NCBI GenBank assembly: GCA_022823605.1
Contig: JAJEHS010000006.1
Span: 715,292-779,291, forward strand
Source of the DNA: Paracoccaceae bacterium
Lineage (GTDB): Bacteria; Pseudomonadota; Alphaproteobacteria; Rhodobacterales; Rhodobacteraceae
Direction: 5' to 3'
DNA: 64,000 bases
Positions 8,811 through 17,787 of the stretch are shown here, piece by piece. The position numbers were made by a program, and so were the translations under genes. The notes beneath the pieces are model-generated. The model saw only the letters and a program-made list of their open reading frames with translations. It did no database searches and was not told the DNA's origin. Each line of letters opens with the position of its first letter. The first letter of the stretch is position 1.

Positions 8811-8869
8811 TCATCCAATTAATAGGATTCCTCGGATGGAATCATCTCTACTTAGGGTTGGATAGTAAT

Positions 8870-9739
8870 ATGGAATTAACTGAACGGTCAAAGGGATTAA
8901 TCATAATCCTGATTGCTGTGATCTCCTTCGTACCGGACAGCCTCTTTATTAAAATCATACAGACATCCACCTTAAACCTGACCTTTTGGCGTTCCTTGCT
9001 CGCAGGTACCTGTATTATCCTTGCATTAACCATGATCCGGCGTGGCAATCCCATCAAGGAGATTACCAAAGCAGGTTGGGCTGGTTATGCCTATATCTTT
9101 TTACTAGCTATTTCATCGCTTTTGTTTGTATATGCCATCAGAACCACATCAGTTGCAAATACACTATTCATAATCAGCACTTCTCCAATGTTTGCAGCAA
9201 TTGCCAGCAGGATATTACTGAAAGAACCCCTGAATACCCGATTGATATGGGCGATTGTTCTCTCAATGGTTGGTATTGGGTTGATTACCAGCGGCTCCCT
9301 TACAATTAGAACTGATGCCATTAAGGGTGATCTCGCTGCATTATTGGTTGCAGTAATGATTGCAATCAAGCATACCGTGGCACGCAAGGCAAAGGCATTT
9401 TCAATGGTTCCCGCAGCTGGTATTGCTCACCTTTTATTGGCACTATCACTATTTATCTTTGCAGATGTCAGTTTCATGACTACCAGAGATATGATCTATG
9501 TGATTATCCTTGGGACTTTTTTCATTCCTGTTGCCACCAGTCTCATGGCTTTGGGGCCGAGGTATCTTCCAGCTCCTGAGGTGGCTTTAATCATACTATT
9601 GGAAGCAATATTGGCACCACTTCTGGTCTGGGCAGTACTGGGGGAAGAACCTACCAAACTTGCCATCGCTGGTGGGTCTTTGGTTATTGTGGTCCTGGCA
9701 GTATATAACTACTATCAATTGAAATATTTTAGTATGTAG
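8870..9739 (+). CDS. EamA/DMT-family transporter
   Basis: The protein (289 residues from ATG 8870, or 293 from TTG 8858) has about ten hydrophobic segments in two repeated halves, the pattern of EamA drug/metabolite transporters. Recognisable marks are the loop LRTT-like IRTTSVANTLFIISTSPMFA at the end of the first half and PEVALIILLEAILAPLLVWA in the second. These proteins export or import small metabolites across the inner membrane. The substrate cannot be inferred. The gene lies between mtnP and the methylamine operon on the same strand but with gaps large enough for separate expression. Confidence 0.9.
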   Translation: MELTERSKGLIIILIAVISFVPDSLFIKIIQTSTLNLTFWRSLLAGTCIILALTMIRRGNPIKEITKAGWAGYAYIFLLAISSLLFVYAIRTTSVANTLFIISTSPMFAAIASRILLKEPLNTRLIWAIVLSMVGIGLITSGSLTIRTDAIKGDLAALLVAVMIAIKHTVARKAKAFSMVPAAGIAHLLLALSLFIFADVSFMTTRDMIYVIILGTFFIPVATSLMALGPRYLPAPEVALIILLEAILAPLLVWAVLGEEPTKLAIAGGSLVIVVLAVYNYYQLKYFSM

Positions 9740-9787
9740 GGTTTTTGCATTTGGACATGAATTCGAATTAAATCGACGGGTATTTGA

Positions 9788-12199
9788 ATGAAATCACATT
9801 ACAGGGTTGTTGTCATTGGTGGCGGTGTAGTAGGCTGTTCGGTCCTCTACCATCTAGCAAAGTTCGGTTGGAAGGATGTTGCCCTTTTGGAAAGATCGGT
9901 ACTTGCAGCCGGCTCAAGCTGGCATGCTGCCGGGGGATTTCACGCCTTGAATGCAGATCCGAACATTGCGTCCCTGCAAGCCTATACTATTGATCTCCTT
10001 TCAGAAATCGAAAGGGAATCGGGACAATCGGTCGGTATGCACATGACTGGCGGGTTGACATTGGCTGGAACTCAAGACCGGTGGGAATGGTTGCAAAGTG
10101 CATATAGAATATTCCAAACCATGGGAATTGAGGATGTGAGATTGGTAACTCCAGATGAAGCAGTCTCACTTTGTCCCATCATGTCTGGCGAGGGCATTTT
10201 GGGTGGTCTTTGGGCTGACCGCGAAGGATACATTGATACGACAGGAACAGTCCAGGCCTATGCCAAGGCAGCAAAATTGTATGGTGCCGAAGTAATTGAA
10301 GGTAACAGAGTTTTGGAGTTGAATCCTGTTTCGGAAGGTTGGCAGGTCGTTACAGAAAAGGGAACCATAACCTGTGAACATGTTGTCAATGCCGCAGGAT
10401 TATGGGCCAAACAAGTTGGTAGAATGGCGGGGATAGAACTTCCTGTTTCTCCATTGGCTCATCATTATCTGCTTACCGAAACCATTCCTGAAATTGCAGC
10501 ATTGGACAAGGAATTACCACTTGTTGTTGACCTGGAAGGTTTTACCTACATGCGACAAGACCAAAACGGAATGCTTCTCGGTATTTACGAGATCAACCAT
10601 GAACACTGGATGATGGACGGCGCACCGTGGGACTACGGTATGGAACTCCTTGAAGAAGACCTTGATCGTATAGAACACGAGCTGGAATTGGGCTTTAATC
10701 GATACCCTGTTTTACAAAATGCCGGAGTAAAAAACTGGGTATGTGGAGCATTCACCTTCTCTCCAGATGGTAATCCTTTAGTTGGTCCCATACGAGGAAT
10801 CAGAGGTTATTGGAGTGCTTGTGCCGTGATGGCTGGATTCCTGCAGGGAGGAGGAGTTGGCAAATCCCTTGCGGAATGGATGATTCATGGTGAACCCGAA
10901 GCAGATGTTTTTGGCATGGATATCGCCAGATATGGCAAATATGCTGAAAACAGGGAGTATATAAAGCAAACGACAGGACAATTTTATACCCGCCGATTTG
11001 TCATGACCTATCCCAACGAACAACTACCAGCAGGTCGACCACTCACCAAAACACCCTCCTATAGCGGAATGACAGAAGCTGGTGCCCGATGGGGTGTGAG
11101 TTATGGACTTGAAATTCCCCTCTACTTTGCACCTGAAGATTTTGAGGAACAACCCACATTAAAGCGATCAAACGCCTATCCAATCATCGAGAAGGAATGT
11201 CATGCCGTTCGTACCAATGCGGGATTGTTGGATATCAGCGGTTTTTCCAGGTTTGAAGTAACCGGAACAAATGCCGAACAATGGCTTGATAGGATGATGG
11301 CTTCAAAATTACCTTCATCCGATCGTATCAAACTTGCACCAATGCTTTCGCCGGAAGGTAAGTTAAAGGGTGATCTGACACTGTTCAACTGGGGAGATGG
11401 AACCTGGTGGATAATGGGAAGTTATTACCTTCGTGCCTGGCATATGAGATGGTTTGACAACTACCTCACCGATGGTGTTTCCATCAGGGATATTTCCGAT
11501 GAAATTCTGGGATTTTCCGTTTCAGGTCCCAACGCCAGAAAAATTGTCCAAAAAATTACCAACAGTGATTTGTCCAATAAATCATTCCCATTCTTGTCCT
11601 GTCAGGAAATGGATATGGGATTGGTCAGGGCCAGGGTAGCCCGCATATCCGTTGCGGGTGAATTGGGTTTTGAAATCAACTGCCCGGTTGCCTCACACGA
11701 AATCTTGCGAAATACCTTGCTTCAAGCAGGAAAACCTGAAGGCATGATGGAATATGGCTATAATGCACTCCTTTCCCTGAGGCTTGAGAAAAGTTTTGGG
11801 ATTTGGAGTACCGAATTTACCCAAGCCTACACTCCCGGCATGACTGGCATGGACCGATGGATTGATTGGAGCAAACCTGAATTTGTGGGACGGGGCAAGG
11901 CACTTGAGGAAAAAGATGCCCAATCACCGTCAATGGTCCTGATTACCTTGGAGATTGATGCCTTGGATGCAGATGCAAGCGGATATGAGCCTATTTGGAA
12001 GGATAATAAAAGAGTAGGATTTGTAACTTCCGGTGGGTATGGACATACAGTCAAAAAATCCTTGGCCATGGCATTGGTGGAACCTGAATTCTCCACTCCG
12101 GGAACAGAACTTGTCGTACATATCGTTGGGGTTGAACGACCCGCCAGTGTTATCCCAGCATCACCATATGATCCATCGGGAAAGGCAATGAGGATTTAA
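9788..12199 (+). CDS. FAD-dependent dimethylglycine/sarcosine dehydrogenase-like protein with GcvT domain
   Basis: The 803-residue protein begins with a Rossmann FAD site (VVVIGGGVVGCSVLYHLA, residues 6-23) followed by the ERSVLAAGSSWHAAG segment seen in sarcosine and dimethylglycine dehydrogenases (region of covalent flavin attachment). The second half (about 430-790) is an aminomethyltransferase/GcvT-type folate domain, e.g. GLLDISGFSRFEVTG and the C-terminal barrel. The reaction would be oxidative N-demethylation of dimethylglycine or sarcosine with transfer of the methylene to tetrahydrofolate. Its stop directly abuts the start of the MttB-like gene, so they are one operon with soxB and soxD downstream. 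Confidence 0.9.
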   Translation: MKSHYRVVVIGGGVVGCSVLYHLAKFGWKDVALLERSVLAAGSSWHAAGGFHALNADPNIASLQAYTIDLLSEIERESGQSVGMHMTGGLTLAGTQDRWEWLQSAYRIFQTMGIEDVRLVTPDEAVSLCPIMSGEGILGGLWADREGYIDTTGTVQAYAKAAKLYGAEVIEGNRVLELNPVSEGWQVVTEKGTITCEHVVNAAGLWAKQVGRMAGIELPVSPLAHHYLLTETIPEIAALDKELPLVVDLEGFTYMRQDQNGMLLGIYEINHEHWMMDGAPWDYGMELLEEDLDRIEHELELGFNRYPVLQNAGVKNWVCGAFTFSPDGNPLVGPIRGIRGYWSACAVMAGFLQGGGVGKSLAEWMIHGEPEADVFGMDIARYGKYAENREYIKQTTGQFYTRRFVMTYPNEQLPAGRPLTKTPSYSGMTEAGARWGVSYGLEIPLYFAPEDFEEQPTLKRSNAYPIIEKECHAVRTNAGLLDISGFSRFEVTGTNAEQWLDRMMASKLPSSDRIKLAPMLSPEGKLKGDLTLFNWGDGTWWIMGSYYLRAWHMRWFDNYLTDGVSIRDISDEILGFSVSGPNARKIVQKITNSDLSNKSFPFLSCQEMDMGLVRARVARISVAGELGFEINCPVASHEILRNTLLQAGKPEGMMEYGYNALLSLRLEKSFGIWSTEFTQAYTPGMTGMDRWIDWSKPEFVGRGKALEEKDAQSPSMVLITLEIDALDADASGYEPIWKDNKRVGFVTSGGYGHTVKKSLAMALVEPEFSTPGTELVVHIVGVERPASVIPASPYDPSGKAMRI

Positions 12200-13738
12200 A
12201 TGGCAAGAAGGGCATCAACCCGTAAGAGACGGCCAAGAAATCCCACTCTGGGAGGGGGACCGAGAGCTCCAAACTATCGGAAACTAACCAATCCCTTTCC
12301 CCCTGTCAGCGCATTTTCCGAAGATCGCATAGAAGATATCCACAACAATGCCTTTGTAGTACTTGAGGAGATGGGTATTAGGGTACTCCTGCCGGAAGCA
12401 AGGAAAATATTCAGGCAGGGTGGAGCCCTAGTTGATGAAGACACCGGAATGGTAAGAATCGGTCGGGAAATCATTGTCGAGGCACTCAAAACGGCCCCGC
12501 CGGAATTCACGTTGAGGGCTGGAACTCGTGAAAGGGATCTCGAAATGAAACTCGGGGCATTGACTTTCCTGCCTGGTGCAGGAGCACCTCATGCCACTGA
12601 CCTGAAAAGGGGACGCAGACCTTCAAGCCTGTCCGATTACCGGGAATTGGTAATGTTGACCCAATATTTTGATGCCCTTCACATGGTCAATCCCCTCGTT
12701 GAGGCCCAGGATATTCCCACCAACTTGAGGCATTACAGTGTAATCGAAACCCAGTTAACCCTTTCCGACAAGTTTCCAAGTGCCTACTCGCGTGGTTCTC
12801 CACAAACCTTGGACACCTTTGAAATACTCAAGAATTTCCGAGGGCTTTCCGATGATGAGTTTCAGGCTGAACCCTGGTGTTACACCATTATCAACACCAA
12901 TTCACCCCGAGTCCTTGACATTCCTATGGCACAGGGAATCATTGATTTTTCACGCCATGGTCAAATGACCGTAGTTACCCCCTTTTGCATGATGGGAGCC
13001 ATGGCTCCAGCGTCGGTTGCCGGCGCCCTGATCCTCAGCCATGCCGAATGTCTGGCAGGATTGGCCCTGGCCCAGATCAACAATCCAGGTGCACCCGTTT
13101 GTTATGGTGCCTTTGCCTCCAATGTGGATATGAAGTCTGGAGCACCTGCCTTTGGTACTCCCGAGCAATTCCAGGCAAACCTGGGTTCCGGGCAGTTGGC
13201 GAGGAAAGTGGGTCTTCCCTGGCGATGTGCTGCCGGTTCCTCGGCCAATATTAATGATGCCCAGGCAGCCAATGAAACCCAAATGGGGCTATGGAGCTGC
13301 ATTATGGCAGGATCTACCATACTCGTTCATTCAGCCGGCTGGATTGAAGGTGGATTGACCGTCTCATTTGAAAAACTCATCACCGATATGGAAGTTGTCC
13401 AAATCATTGCCGAACTTTGTGCACCAACACCCAATTCTGAGGATGATCTGGCCATGAGAGCATTGTGGGAAGTTGGTCCCGGAGGACACTTTTTTGGTTG
13501 TCAGCATACAATGGACAGATACCAATCAGCGTTTTATGATCCCTTGATCGCCGATTGGTCAAACTTTGGAACCTGGACCGAAAATGGAGAACAGGATGCT
13601 AGCCAAAGGGCCTTGACAAAATGGCAGGATATAATTGCCGATTTTGAACCACCCAAAATCAATGAGGATCGAAAAGCCGAAATGGAGGAGTTCATTGCCA
13701 AGCGAACGGCAGAGGGAGGAGCCTTCCCTGTTAGCTGA
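12200..13738 (+). CDS. trimethylamine methyltransferase (MttB) family protein, non-pyrrolysine type
   Basis: The 512-residue protein is an uninterrupted frame with the MttB/COG5598 pattern: RIEDIHNNAFVVLEEMGIRV near the N-terminus, Pro/Gly-rich barrel segments such as TPFCMMGAMAPASVAGALIL, and a C-terminal GGHFFGCQHT. No in-frame amber codon is present, so this is the group without pyrrolysine, whose known members include glycine-betaine or other quaternary-amine:corrinoid methyltransferases. No corrinoid protein gene (mttC type) is in this window. The position between a dimethylglycine dehydrogenase-like gene and soxB suggests it feeds methylated glycine derivatives into demethylation. The substrate is uncertain. 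Confidence 0.88.
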   Translation: MARRASTRKRRPRNPTLGGGPRAPNYRKLTNPFPPVSAFSEDRIEDIHNNAFVVLEEMGIRVLLPEARKIFRQGGALVDEDTGMVRIGREIIVEALKTAPPEFTLRAGTRERDLEMKLGALTFLPGAGAPHATDLKRGRRPSSLSDYRELVMLTQYFDALHMVNPLVEAQDIPTNLRHYSVIETQLTLSDKFPSAYSRGSPQTLDTFEILKNFRGLSDDEFQAEPWCYTIINTNSPRVLDIPMAQGIIDFSRHGQMTVVTPFCMMGAMAPASVAGALILSHAECLAGLALAQINNPGAPVCYGAFASNVDMKSGAPAFGTPEQFQANLGSGQLARKVGLPWRCAAGSSANINDAQAANETQMGLWSCIMAGSTILVHSAGWIEGGLTVSFEKLITDMEVVQIIAELCAPTPNSEDDLAMRALWEVGPGGHFFGCQHTMDRYQSAFYDPLIADWSNFGTWTENGEQDASQRALTKWQDIIADFEPPKINEDRKAEMEEFIAKRTAEGGAFPVS

Positions 13739-13745
13739 AAATTAA

Positions 13746-14996
13746 ATGGAAAATTATCATATTGGTTCCCTGATTACCCAGGGGCTAAAAAAGAAACCCT
13801 CCTGGAAGCCTGCATGGAGAAAAGCCAAGGCCAAACCTTCCTATGATGTGATTATCATTGGGGGTGGCGGACATGGTCTTGCAACAGCCTATTATCTTGC
13901 CAAGAATCACGGTATAAAGAATGTGGCAATACTTGAAAAAGGTCCTATTGGTCTTGGCAATACCGGCAGGAATACCACAACCATAAGGTCCAACTACTTC
14001 TACCCGGAATCCGTAGCCCTCTATGATCTATCGCTGAGGCTTTACGAAAACCTCTCCAAGGAACTCAACTTTAACATAATGTTCAGCCAACGGGGTATGA
14101 TGATGGTCGCACATACCCCCACTCAAATGGAGATTTGCAATCGCATTGCCAATGCAATGGTCATTAATGGGGTGGACGGTGAATTGCTTACTGCCCGTCA
14201 GGTAATGGACAAAATTCCATTGTGGAACAAAAAGAAGGATGCAAGATACAAATGCCATGGCGGAATCATGCAAAACAGGGGTGGTGTTGCCAGACATGAT
14301 GCCGTAGCCTGGGGATATGCTAGAGCAGCCGATGGATTTGGTGTGGATATCATTGAAAACTGCATGGTTGAAGATTTTCTACTTGAGGCTGGCCGGGTTA
14401 AGGGAGTAATCACCTCAAAAGGAGAAATAAGGGCTGATCGAATTGGAATTGCTGCTGCCGGTGGAACACCATATCTTGTTGCAAAACTTGGCCAGAACCT
14501 ACCCATTCTAGATTATGCCCTACAGGCATTTGTAACCGAACCAATCAAGCCCTGTCTGGATGTAGTTGTTCTTTCCTTGGGTACCGGAACATATGTCCTG
14601 CAATCCGATAAAGGTGAAATTGTCTTTGGCGGTGGCCTTGACAGGATACCTACCCATACTCAAAGGGGCAATTTACCTGCTCAGGAAACAGTTGTATCAG
14701 GCCTATTGGAAATGTTTCCCTCCTTTGGTCAATTGAAATTGTTACGGCAATGGGCGGGTGTGGTTGATGTCGTGCCGGACAGTTCACCCTTGATTGGCCC
14801 TATTGATACACCAGGTGTGTATATCAATTGTGGATGGGGAACAGGTGGTTTCAAGGCTATCCCGGCAGGTGGTTGGTTACTTGCTCATTTAATTGCCAAG
14901 GACGAACACCACTTTATCAGTGAACCCTTTGACCTTAACCGATTTAATACCGGAAGGTTAATTGATGAAGCCACGGGATCAGGAATTGCACATTAG
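13746..14996 (+). CDS. soxB: sarcosine oxidase, beta subunit-like FAD oxidoreductase
   Basis: The 416-residue protein has the FAD-binding fold at residues 34-55 (DVIIIGGGGHGLATAYYLA) and a GNTGRNTTTIRSNYF segment typical of heterotetrameric sarcosine oxidase beta subunits. RHDAVAWG is present, the region carrying the covalent FMN histidine in characterised enzymes. The C-terminus has NCGWGTGGFKAIPA. It starts 7 bases after the mttB stop. The normal partner gene soxA (NAD/folate-binding alpha) is not in the window and soxG is also missing; only soxD follows. Confidence 0.92.
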   Translation: MENYHIGSLITQGLKKKPSWKPAWRKAKAKPSYDVIIIGGGGHGLATAYYLAKNHGIKNVAILEKGPIGLGNTGRNTTTIRSNYFYPESVALYDLSLRLYENLSKELNFNIMFSQRGMMMVAHTPTQMEICNRIANAMVINGVDGELLTARQVMDKIPLWNKKKDARYKCHGGIMQNRGGVARHDAVAWGYARAADGFGVDIIENCMVEDFLLEAGRVKGVITSKGEIRADRIGIAAAGGTPYLVAKLGQNLPILDYALQAFVTEPIKPCLDVVVLSLGTGTYVLQSDKGEIVFGGGLDRIPTHTQRGNLPAQETVVSGLLEMFPSFGQLKLLRQWAGVVDVVPDSSPLIGPIDTPGVYINCGWGTGGFKAIPAGGWLLAHLIAKDEHHFISEPFDLNRFNTGRLIDEATGSGIAH

Positions 14997-15004
14997 GAAT
15001 CCTT

Positions 15005-15280
15005 ATGCAGATATTTGAATGCCCATTTTGTGGAGAGCGGAACGAAACAGAGTTTCATTTCCTCACCGAGGCCGGGAAAGAACGTCCTGAACCAGCTGAA
15101 GAGGTTTCAGACTCTCGTTGGGCCGAATACCTTTATCTCCACAAATCACCTCGTGGCAAAACCAGCGAGATCTGGGTTCACATACCCTGTGGTGAGTTTT
15201 TCATACTCCAAAGGGATACAGTAACCAGAGAGGTTTACCAGAGCATTTCCCTTCAAGATTATCAAACGAAAAAAGTGTAG
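15005..15280 (+). CDS. soxD: sarcosine oxidase, delta subunit
   Basis: A 91-residue protein of the expected SoxD size. It begins with the zinc-binding CPFCGERNETEF pattern and ends with the WVHIPCGEFF segment that supplies further ligands. It sits 8 bases after soxB, which is the standard soxB-soxD order. Normally soxA and soxG would follow, but the next gene is on the opposite strand at 15409 and the 128 bases between them show no remnant. Confidence 0.92.
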   Translation: MQIFECPFCGERNETEFHFLTEAGKERPEPAEEVSDSRWAEYLYLHKSPRGKTSEIWVHIPCGEFFILQRDTVTREVYQSISLQDYQTKKV

Positions 15281-15408
15281 TAACCAAACCGAATAATTCT
15301 GTATTAATTTAATAAATTGACTAATTCCAAAGGCAATTTTTTGTACGTAAAGTAAATGATTCCGTTTCACCGAATAACGGTAAGGTCGATGTAGGGACTA
15401 ATTCGGAA

Positions 15409-15990
15409 TTATCGCCTACCCTGTTCTATGTAATTGGCTATTCGGTCTGGAAACTGGGAGTTTCTCAATTTATCTGTTGTGATTTCGAACCGGGCACGTG
15501 GATTCCTTCTCCTTCGGCCGGGTGGAGCTACTATATCGATCAACTTGCCGGTTGTTTCTGCCCTTGCCAAGTCAACCGCTTGGTGTAGGTCACTATCAGA
15601 GGATACTATTAATGCCCGATCGAACCTGTCCCTGCAAGCATCTACCAGTAGGTGTGCCCCAATATTTACATCGGTCTCTTTTTCTTCGTGTGCATCATAA
15701 TATCGTCTACATAACTTGCACCATCTTTCAATGCCCTTGAATTTGCCTTCAACAAAGCGGACACCTTCATTTTCCAATTGATGTACATAGCGTTGATGCC
15801 TGCGATAGGAGGTTTCCCTCCATTTGGCATAGGCTGAAAAATACTTCACAACGGCCACGCTTTCATCACTACGGACCAATTGTTCAGACAGCCTCCAGAG
15901 ATTCACCCATTTCAAACCGTTATTTTCAAGATCCTTGATCGCATGAAAAAGATTGAACCCATCAATATAAACCGAAACCCTTTTTAACAA
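15409..15990 (-). CDS. NYN (PIN-like) domain protein, putative ribonuclease
   Basis: I chose the TTG at 15990 rather than the GTG at 15999 because AAGGGG at 16004-15999 lies 8 bases upstream of the TTG and would abut the GTG; the product is 193 residues. It has the LabA/DUF88 signature: VYIDGFNLFHAIK at the N-terminus, KETDVNIGAHLLVDA in the middle and IVSSDSDLHQAV, which supply the four acidic residues of a PIN-like metal site. A CKLC pair lies near residue 90. Metal-dependent RNA cleavage is the expected role. It is preceded by a promoter, a tiny reading frame and an intrinsic terminator, so expression is probably conditional. Confidence 0.9.
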   Translation of the reverse strand: MLKRVSVYIDGFNLFHAIKDLENNGLKWVNLWRLSEQLVRSDESVAVVKYFSAYAKWRETSYRRHQRYVHQLENEGVRFVEGKFKGIERWCKLCRRYYDAHEEKETDVNIGAHLLVDACRDRFDRALIVSSDSDLHQAVDLARAETTGKLIDIVAPPGRRRRNPRARFEITTDKLRNSQFPDRIANYIEQGRR

Positions 15991-16009
15991 TCCGGACACC
16001 CCTTAGTAA

Positions 16010-16036
16010 ATAAAAAGCCGCCTTCAAGGCGGCTTA
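16010..16036 (-). terminator. intrinsic terminator/attenuator in the NYN gene leader
   Basis: On the minus strand AAGCCGCC (16035-16028) and GGCGGCTT (16022-16015) form an 8-bp GC-rich stem with a 5-base loop, followed by TTTTTATTT. It lies between the promoter at 16072-16099 and the NYN start, so it should stop most transcripts before the gene unless melted or pre-empted. A second GCCGCC at 16063-16058, near the predicted transcript start, could pair with the same GGCGGC arm as an anti-terminator. Confidence 0.7.
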
Positions 16037-16065
16037 TCCGAAGTCGCGGACAACTCCGGCGGCAT
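16024..16065 (-). CDS. candidate leader peptide of the NYN gene (MPPELSATSDKPP)
   Basis: ATG at 16065 opens a 13-codon frame whose TGA (16026-16024) falls in the loop of the terminator hairpin. It has Pro-Pro at codons 2-3 and at the last two sense codons, the kind of sequence that slows ribosomes, especially without EF-P. The predicted transcription start lies within a few bases of the ATG, so the mRNA may be leaderless. Translation up to the stop would cover the 5' arm of the terminator. All of this is read from layout; translation itself is unproven. Confidence 0.35.
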   Translation of the reverse strand: MPPELSATSDKPP

Positions 16066-16071
16066 AAGTTA

Positions 16072-16099
16072 ATAATAGGGTAAAATAAATGGTTGTCAA
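16072..16099 (-). promoter_or_regulatory. sigma-70-type promoter upstream of the NYN gene
   Basis: On the minus strand a perfect TTGACA -35 (16099-16094) is separated by 16 bases from TATTAT (16077-16072). The expected start point is around 16067-16063, at or next to the ATG of the 13-codon frame. It is about 80 bases upstream of the NYN start with only the leader and terminator between. Confidence 0.65.
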
Positions 16100-16266
16100 T
16101 CACTTTTTTCAGACCTGAAAAAACGATTATGATTATAATTTCTTATTTCCGCCATTGGGGAGTAAATTTGGTACAACCTTGTATCCTATCCGTGATGGAT
16201 GAATACGATAGAATGGTTCCTGTCAATTTCCTGAAACAAATACTATGCCTGCCTTTGCTCGATTTA

Positions 16267-17568
16267 CTATTTACCTGCATAATGCTTGACCCCTGAAAGA
16301 TACTCCACTCGTGATCGAATGACTTTGATTATTTCATTAAAAATGTTTGATGAAATACCTTCCAATTCAAGGTCTGATTTGAGAAGTTTTGCAGTATCAA
16401 CAATCCTTTCTGACATTGATTTTACCTGATTCTCCATAGCAGTTTGGGCTGTTTTGGTATCATGTACAAGTTTTTGAAAATGCCTGATATTAATTTTCTC
16501 CGGTATGTACTCCTCGTTGATATTCATTGCCATTTTTACCTCAATTTCAGGATATATTGCTGTACTAATCAAATCATAAGCAGGTGCCAGCTCAGGTTTG
16601 GTACCAACATAAAGTAAGGAGAAATTCTTTCCATGAGCGTCCGAATTCCCAATCAGATAATTGAAAATAATCAAATTCAGGAATTTGATTTGATCCTTGG
16701 CTGGGCTGGCAAAATTATGGCGTATTAAATCCAGACTACTGGAGATATCGAGACCACCCTCAAACTGGTATTTCGAACTGGGCAAAATGCCTAAAGCCTG
16801 ACAAAAATCTTCTTGATGGATACGAGTTACAATCCCTTTGTTATCAATATCTCGGTCATACCTTTCAACCAAATAGTATGGTTTATCACGCACAAAGTGC
16901 ACTGAAGCCTCGGGAACATCCAAATCCATCAATTTTGCCAGTTTCATACAAAATAATTCATTGTGTACGGTATCATTGAATTTTGCGATCATGGGTTTCA
17001 GAATATGAGTAGTTGGTGCCCCTCCCTTAACCAATACCACGCGCCCATCCAGGTACCCAACTGCCAACTTGTTTTGTGCCCCTGCAAGCGATATTCGATA
17101 GCCATCATCACCAGCTAACAGCGGGCGCTTTTTTATTTTTTTTAGAATCCGCAACAATTTGTCATCATCCAGAAATTCGACATAAACCTTGGTATCTTGT
17201 GGCTTTGGTTTGACACCTTGGGGGAATAAAGACAAAGCACCGGCACAATCTCCGCCAACTGCTTCAAGCAAAGAGTAAGTATTATACTCCGATACTCCCA
17301 AATTCCTTGCCAATTTTTTCCTTATCTCTTCGTCAGGTAATAGTCCTGAAAAAAAAGCTTCTACTCTGGTACCTGTATATTTACCCTTGAAAAAATCATC
17401 TGAGAAATCGTTGGAAAATCTATCATCAATGGGTAGTGATAAGGAAATCTCATATTTTCCATTTTTGTAATATTCATCGGAGTAGGAAAATTCCAATGTT
17501 CCACTTTCATCTCGGGACAATGAACCCACGAAGTCATTATTTAGATAAACATCCAATGATTGATTCAC
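16267..17568 (-). CDS. hipA: HipA-family serine/threonine kinase toxin
   Basis: The 433-residue protein shows the HipA layout. An N-terminal subdomain (residues 1-110) includes FFSGLLPDE. The regulatory-serine loop YRISLAGAQNKL is at about 157-168, HILKP at 188-192, the catalytic loop GNSDAHGKN at 307-315 (catalytic Asp 310) and the metal-binding YDLIS at 331-335. All key residues are intact. HipA proteins phosphorylate aminoacyl-tRNA synthetases or similar targets and halt growth until neutralised by HipB. The gene overlaps hipB by ATGA, indicating coupled translation. Nothing suggests truncation. Confidence 0.93.
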   Translation of the reverse strand: MNQSLDVYLNNDFVGSLSRDESGTLEFSYSDEYYKNGKYEISLSLPIDDRFSNDFSDDFFKGKYTGTRVEAFFSGLLPDEEIRKKLARNLGVSEYNTYSLLEAVGGDCAGALSLFPQGVKPKPQDTKVYVEFLDDDKLLRILKKIKKRPLLAGDDGYRISLAGAQNKLAVGYLDGRVVLVKGGAPTTHILKPMIAKFNDTVHNELFCMKLAKLMDLDVPEASVHFVRDKPYYLVERYDRDIDNKGIVTRIHQEDFCQALGILPSSKYQFEGGLDISSSLDLIRHNFASPAKDQIKFLNLIIFNYLIGNSDAHGKNFSLLYVGTKPELAPAYDLISTAIYPEIEVKMAMNINEEYIPEKINIRHFQKLVHDTKTAQTAMENQVKSMSERIVDTAKLLKSDLELEGISSNIFNEIIKVIRSRVEYLSGVKHYAGK

Positions 17569-17783
17569 AGCTTTGTACCATTCAAATGAATATCAATTCC
17601 CAACATTGAAATTGTTGCCAATGCCTTGCCTATATGACAGGATTCCTTGCCATTCTCCAATTCCCTGACAAATCTAATACCCACACCTGTAGTTGCCGCT
17701 AGTTGCTCCTGGGTCAATCCTTGATCCTTTCGAATTCCCTTCACAATTTTACCAAGTTTCCTTACTCTATCATTACTCATCAA
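17565..17783 (-). CDS. hipB: HipB-like antitoxin, HTH XRE family
   Basis: The 72-residue protein contains a helix-turn-helix (GLTQEQLAATTGVGIRFVRE, residues 28-47) followed by LENGKESCHIGKALATISML, the standard XRE/HipB pattern. It starts at ATG 17783, with a second possible ATG one codon on. It lies upstream of hipA with a 4-base overlap. It should bind HipA and repress the operon; related short repeats lie at and upstream of its start. Confidence 0.92.
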   Translation of the reverse strand: MMSNDRVRKLGKIVKGIRKDQGLTQEQLAATTGVGIRFVRELENGKESCHIGKALATISMLGIDIHLNGTKL

Positions 17784-17787
17784 TCGT

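Noticed and set aside
12950..13358. Several 70-110-codon frames antisense or out of frame within the mttB-like gene
   Set aside because: Shadows of a strong 512-codon gene.
12200..13738. Pyrrolysine-encoding mttB
   Set aside because: The frame has no in-frame amber codon before its natural end and no pyl genes are visible, so the non-pyrrolysine group is the right call.
16093..16296. 67-codon plus-strand frame overlapping the hipA end and NYN promoter
   Set aside because: Lies across the promoter and the antisense of hipA; no start signal or protein pattern.
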